From Pseudomonadota bacterium (GTDB lineage: Bacteria > Pseudomonadota > Alphaproteobacteria > Rhizobiales > Hyphomicrobiaceae): DNA of 6,316 nt. Below, one piece after another: positions 5,084 to 6,316 of this stretch. Below the pieces are notes generated by a model. The model had not been told where the DNA came from. It was given only the letters and a program-made list of their open reading frames with translations, and searched no databases. The first letter of the stretch is position 1. Each line of letters starts with the position of its first letter. Location of the stretch: contig JAEVZQ010000093.1 of NCBI GenBank assembly GCA_023392135.1, forward strand, positions 1 to 6,316, read 5' to 3'. The position numbers were made by a program, and so were the translations under genes.

Positions 5084-6316
5084 ATGCCGCAAGGCAACGC
5101 CGCTGTGCGCACTCGGAGCCGGGGCATAGCTCCGACGGATATCACCAATCCGCAGTATTTCCACAAAGTCGTAGACTGTCAGTGGGCGTGCCCCAGTCAT
5201 ACTCCTGTTCCGGAGTACATCAGGTTGATCGCTCAGGGCCGCTATGCAGCGGCCTATATGTTGAATTGGGAATCGAACGTCTTTCCCGGAATCCTTGGCC
5301 GGGTCTGTGATCGGCCCTGTGAGCCGGCCTGCCGTCGGGGCCGGGTCGAGGAGAAGCCCGTCGCGATCTGCCGGCTGAAGCGCGTAGCCGCCGACTACAA
5401 GGGCGACATCGACGCTTTCCTTCCGGAGATCCCCAAGGAGAAGAACGGGAAGCGTATCGCCCTGCTCGGCGCCGGCCCCGCTTCGCTGACGGTTGCGCGC
5501 GACCTGATGCCGCTCGGCTATACTTGCGTGCTGTTCGAGAAGGACCCGCACGGCGGCGGCCTGATGCGAACAAACATCCCTTCCTTCCGCTTGCCGGCCA
5601 ACGTCCTCGATGAGGAGGTGAACCGTATTGTCGACTTCGGCGTGGAAACACGCTTCGGCCACGAAGTGACAAGTCTCAAGGCCGTGCTCGATGAGGGCTT
5701 CGATGCCGTGTTCGTCGGCACCGGGGCGCCGAAGGGCAAGGATCTCGACGTTCCCGGCCGCAAGGAAGCGGCGGCTAACATTCACATCGGCATCAACTTT
5801 CTGACCTCGGTGGCCTTCGAGCACGTCCACCGCATCGGCCGCCGGGTGGTGGTGATCGGCGGCGGCAATACGGCCATGGACTGCTGCCGGACGGCCCTGC
5901 GTCTCGGCGCCGACGACGTCAAGGTGACGGTCCGCTCTCCGCGAAAGGACATGAAGGCGTCGGATTGGGAGATCGAGGATGCCGAGCGCGAGGGCGTTCC
6001 GATCCTCGACAATCACAACCCGAAGGAGTTCATCGTCGAAGGCGGGCGGCTCGCCGGCGTGCGCTTCGAGAAGATGCGCGCCGAGTATGTCGACGGCCGC
6101 CGTAAGCTGATCCCAACGGGCGAGGAAGTCGTGATCCCGTGCGATGACGTCCTGATGGCCATCGGCCAGGAGAACGCCTTTCCCTGGATCGAGCGCGACA
6201 TCGGGCTGGAGTTCGACCGCTGGGGCCTGCCGAAGCTCGACCCTGCGACTCACCAGTCCACGCTGCCCGGGGTCTTCTTCGGCGGCGACGCGGCCTTCGG
6301 CCCGAAGAACATCATC
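5084..6316 (+). CDS. GltD/DPYD-type FAD-dependent, iron-sulfur NAD(P)H oxidoreductase (3' end beyond window)
   Basis: The plus-strand frame from ATG 5084 is open to the last base (411 codons), so the gene continues past the window. GGAG (5075-5078) lies five bases before this ATG. ATG 4970 (AAGGA upstream) is an in-frame alternative, but the extra 38 residues look non-coding. The N-terminal domain carries cysteines typical of the 4Fe-4S clusters in glutamate synthase small subunit and dihydropyrimidine dehydrogenase: Cys32 and Cys36 (CQWAC), Cys75, Cys79 and Cys83 (CDRPCEPAC), then Cys96 (VAICRLKR). The FAD site is GAGPAS (129-134), where Ser replaces the usual Gly; the second nucleotide site is IGGGNTAMD (258-266). 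MAIGQ (359-362 region) and GVFFGGDAAFGPKNI (396-410) belong to the closing FAD domain. The enzyme would pass electrons between NAD(P)H and a partner. Relatives sit beside ferredoxin domains or 2-oxoacid oxidoreductases, so the missing downstream part decides its role. Confidence 0.88.
   Translation, partial: MPQGNAAVRTRSRGIAPTDITNPQYFHKVVDCQWACPSHTPVPEYIRLIAQGRYAAAYMLNWESNVFPGILGRVCDRPCEPACRRGRVEEKPVAICRLKRVAADYKGDIDAFLPEIPKEKNGKRIALLGAGPASLTVARDLMPLGYTCVLFEKDPHGGGLMRTNIPSFRLPANVLDEEVNRIVDFGVETRFGHEVTSLKAVLDEGFDAVFVGTGAPKGKDLDVPGRKEAAANIHIGINFLTSVAFEHVHRIGRRVVVIGGGNTAMDCCRTALRLGADDVKVTVRSPRKDMKASDWEIEDAEREGVPILDNHNPKEFIVEGGRLAGVRFEKMRAEYVDGRRKLIPTGEEVVIPCDDVLMAIGQENAFPWIERDIGLEFDRWGLPKLDPATHQSTLPGVFFGGDAAFGPKNII

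Noticed and set aside
4946..6253. Long minus-strand open frame of 435 codons
   Set aside because: It is the antisense shadow of the plus-strand FAD/Fe-S oxidoreductase, which has clear cysteine and nucleotide-binding motifs and is open to the window end. The minus translation has no recognisable domain.

Overview
The window looks like chromosomal DNA of an alphaproteobacterium, possibly Rhizobiales- or Rhodospirillales-like. This is inferred from the GC-rich third codon positions and the kinds of catabolic genes present; no ribosomal or other marker is available to settle it. About the first 500 bases are clearly less GC-rich than the rest, which suggests a different origin.

Layout. (1) Positions 1-436, minus strand: the 5' part of an unrecognised gene that runs off the left edge. 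(2) Positions about 527-1189, plus strand: decayed genes. There is a possible 3' tail of a nitrilase-superfamily gene, then a clear M24 (creatinase/Xaa-Pro peptidase-like) pseudogene with an early frameshift and a large internal deletion. (3) Positions 1297-1839: an intact gene for a secreted, hemerythrin-like four-helix protein. (4) Positions about 1949-2128: the last ~59 codons of an OprB-type carbohydrate porin whose front is missing, followed by stem-loops. (5) Positions 2335-4797: a compact three-gene operon encoding an HpcH/HpaI-type aldolase, a D-2-hydroxyacid dehydrogenase (ATGA overlap with the aldolase gene) and an RraA-like aldolase/decarboxylase. (6) Positions 5084-6316: a GltD/DPYD-type FAD and iron-sulfur oxidoreductase that runs off the right edge. 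It is open to the last base, and a long minus-strand ORF over it is only a shadow.

Working model. The intact operon encodes two lyases of unrelated folds, both families acting on 2-oxo acids, around an NAD(P)-dependent 2-hydroxyacid dehydrogenase. This fits catabolism of a hydroxylated or branched 2-oxo acid or sugar acid to pyruvate/oxaloacetate-level products. The neighbouring relics (porin, M24 hydrolase, possible nitrilase) suggest the locus was once a larger uptake-and-hydrolysis cluster that has partly decayed. The terminal oxidoreductase may begin a separate transcription unit, since 286 bases with palindromes separate it from the operon. No CRISPR array, tRNA, rRNA or complete insertion sequence was seen.
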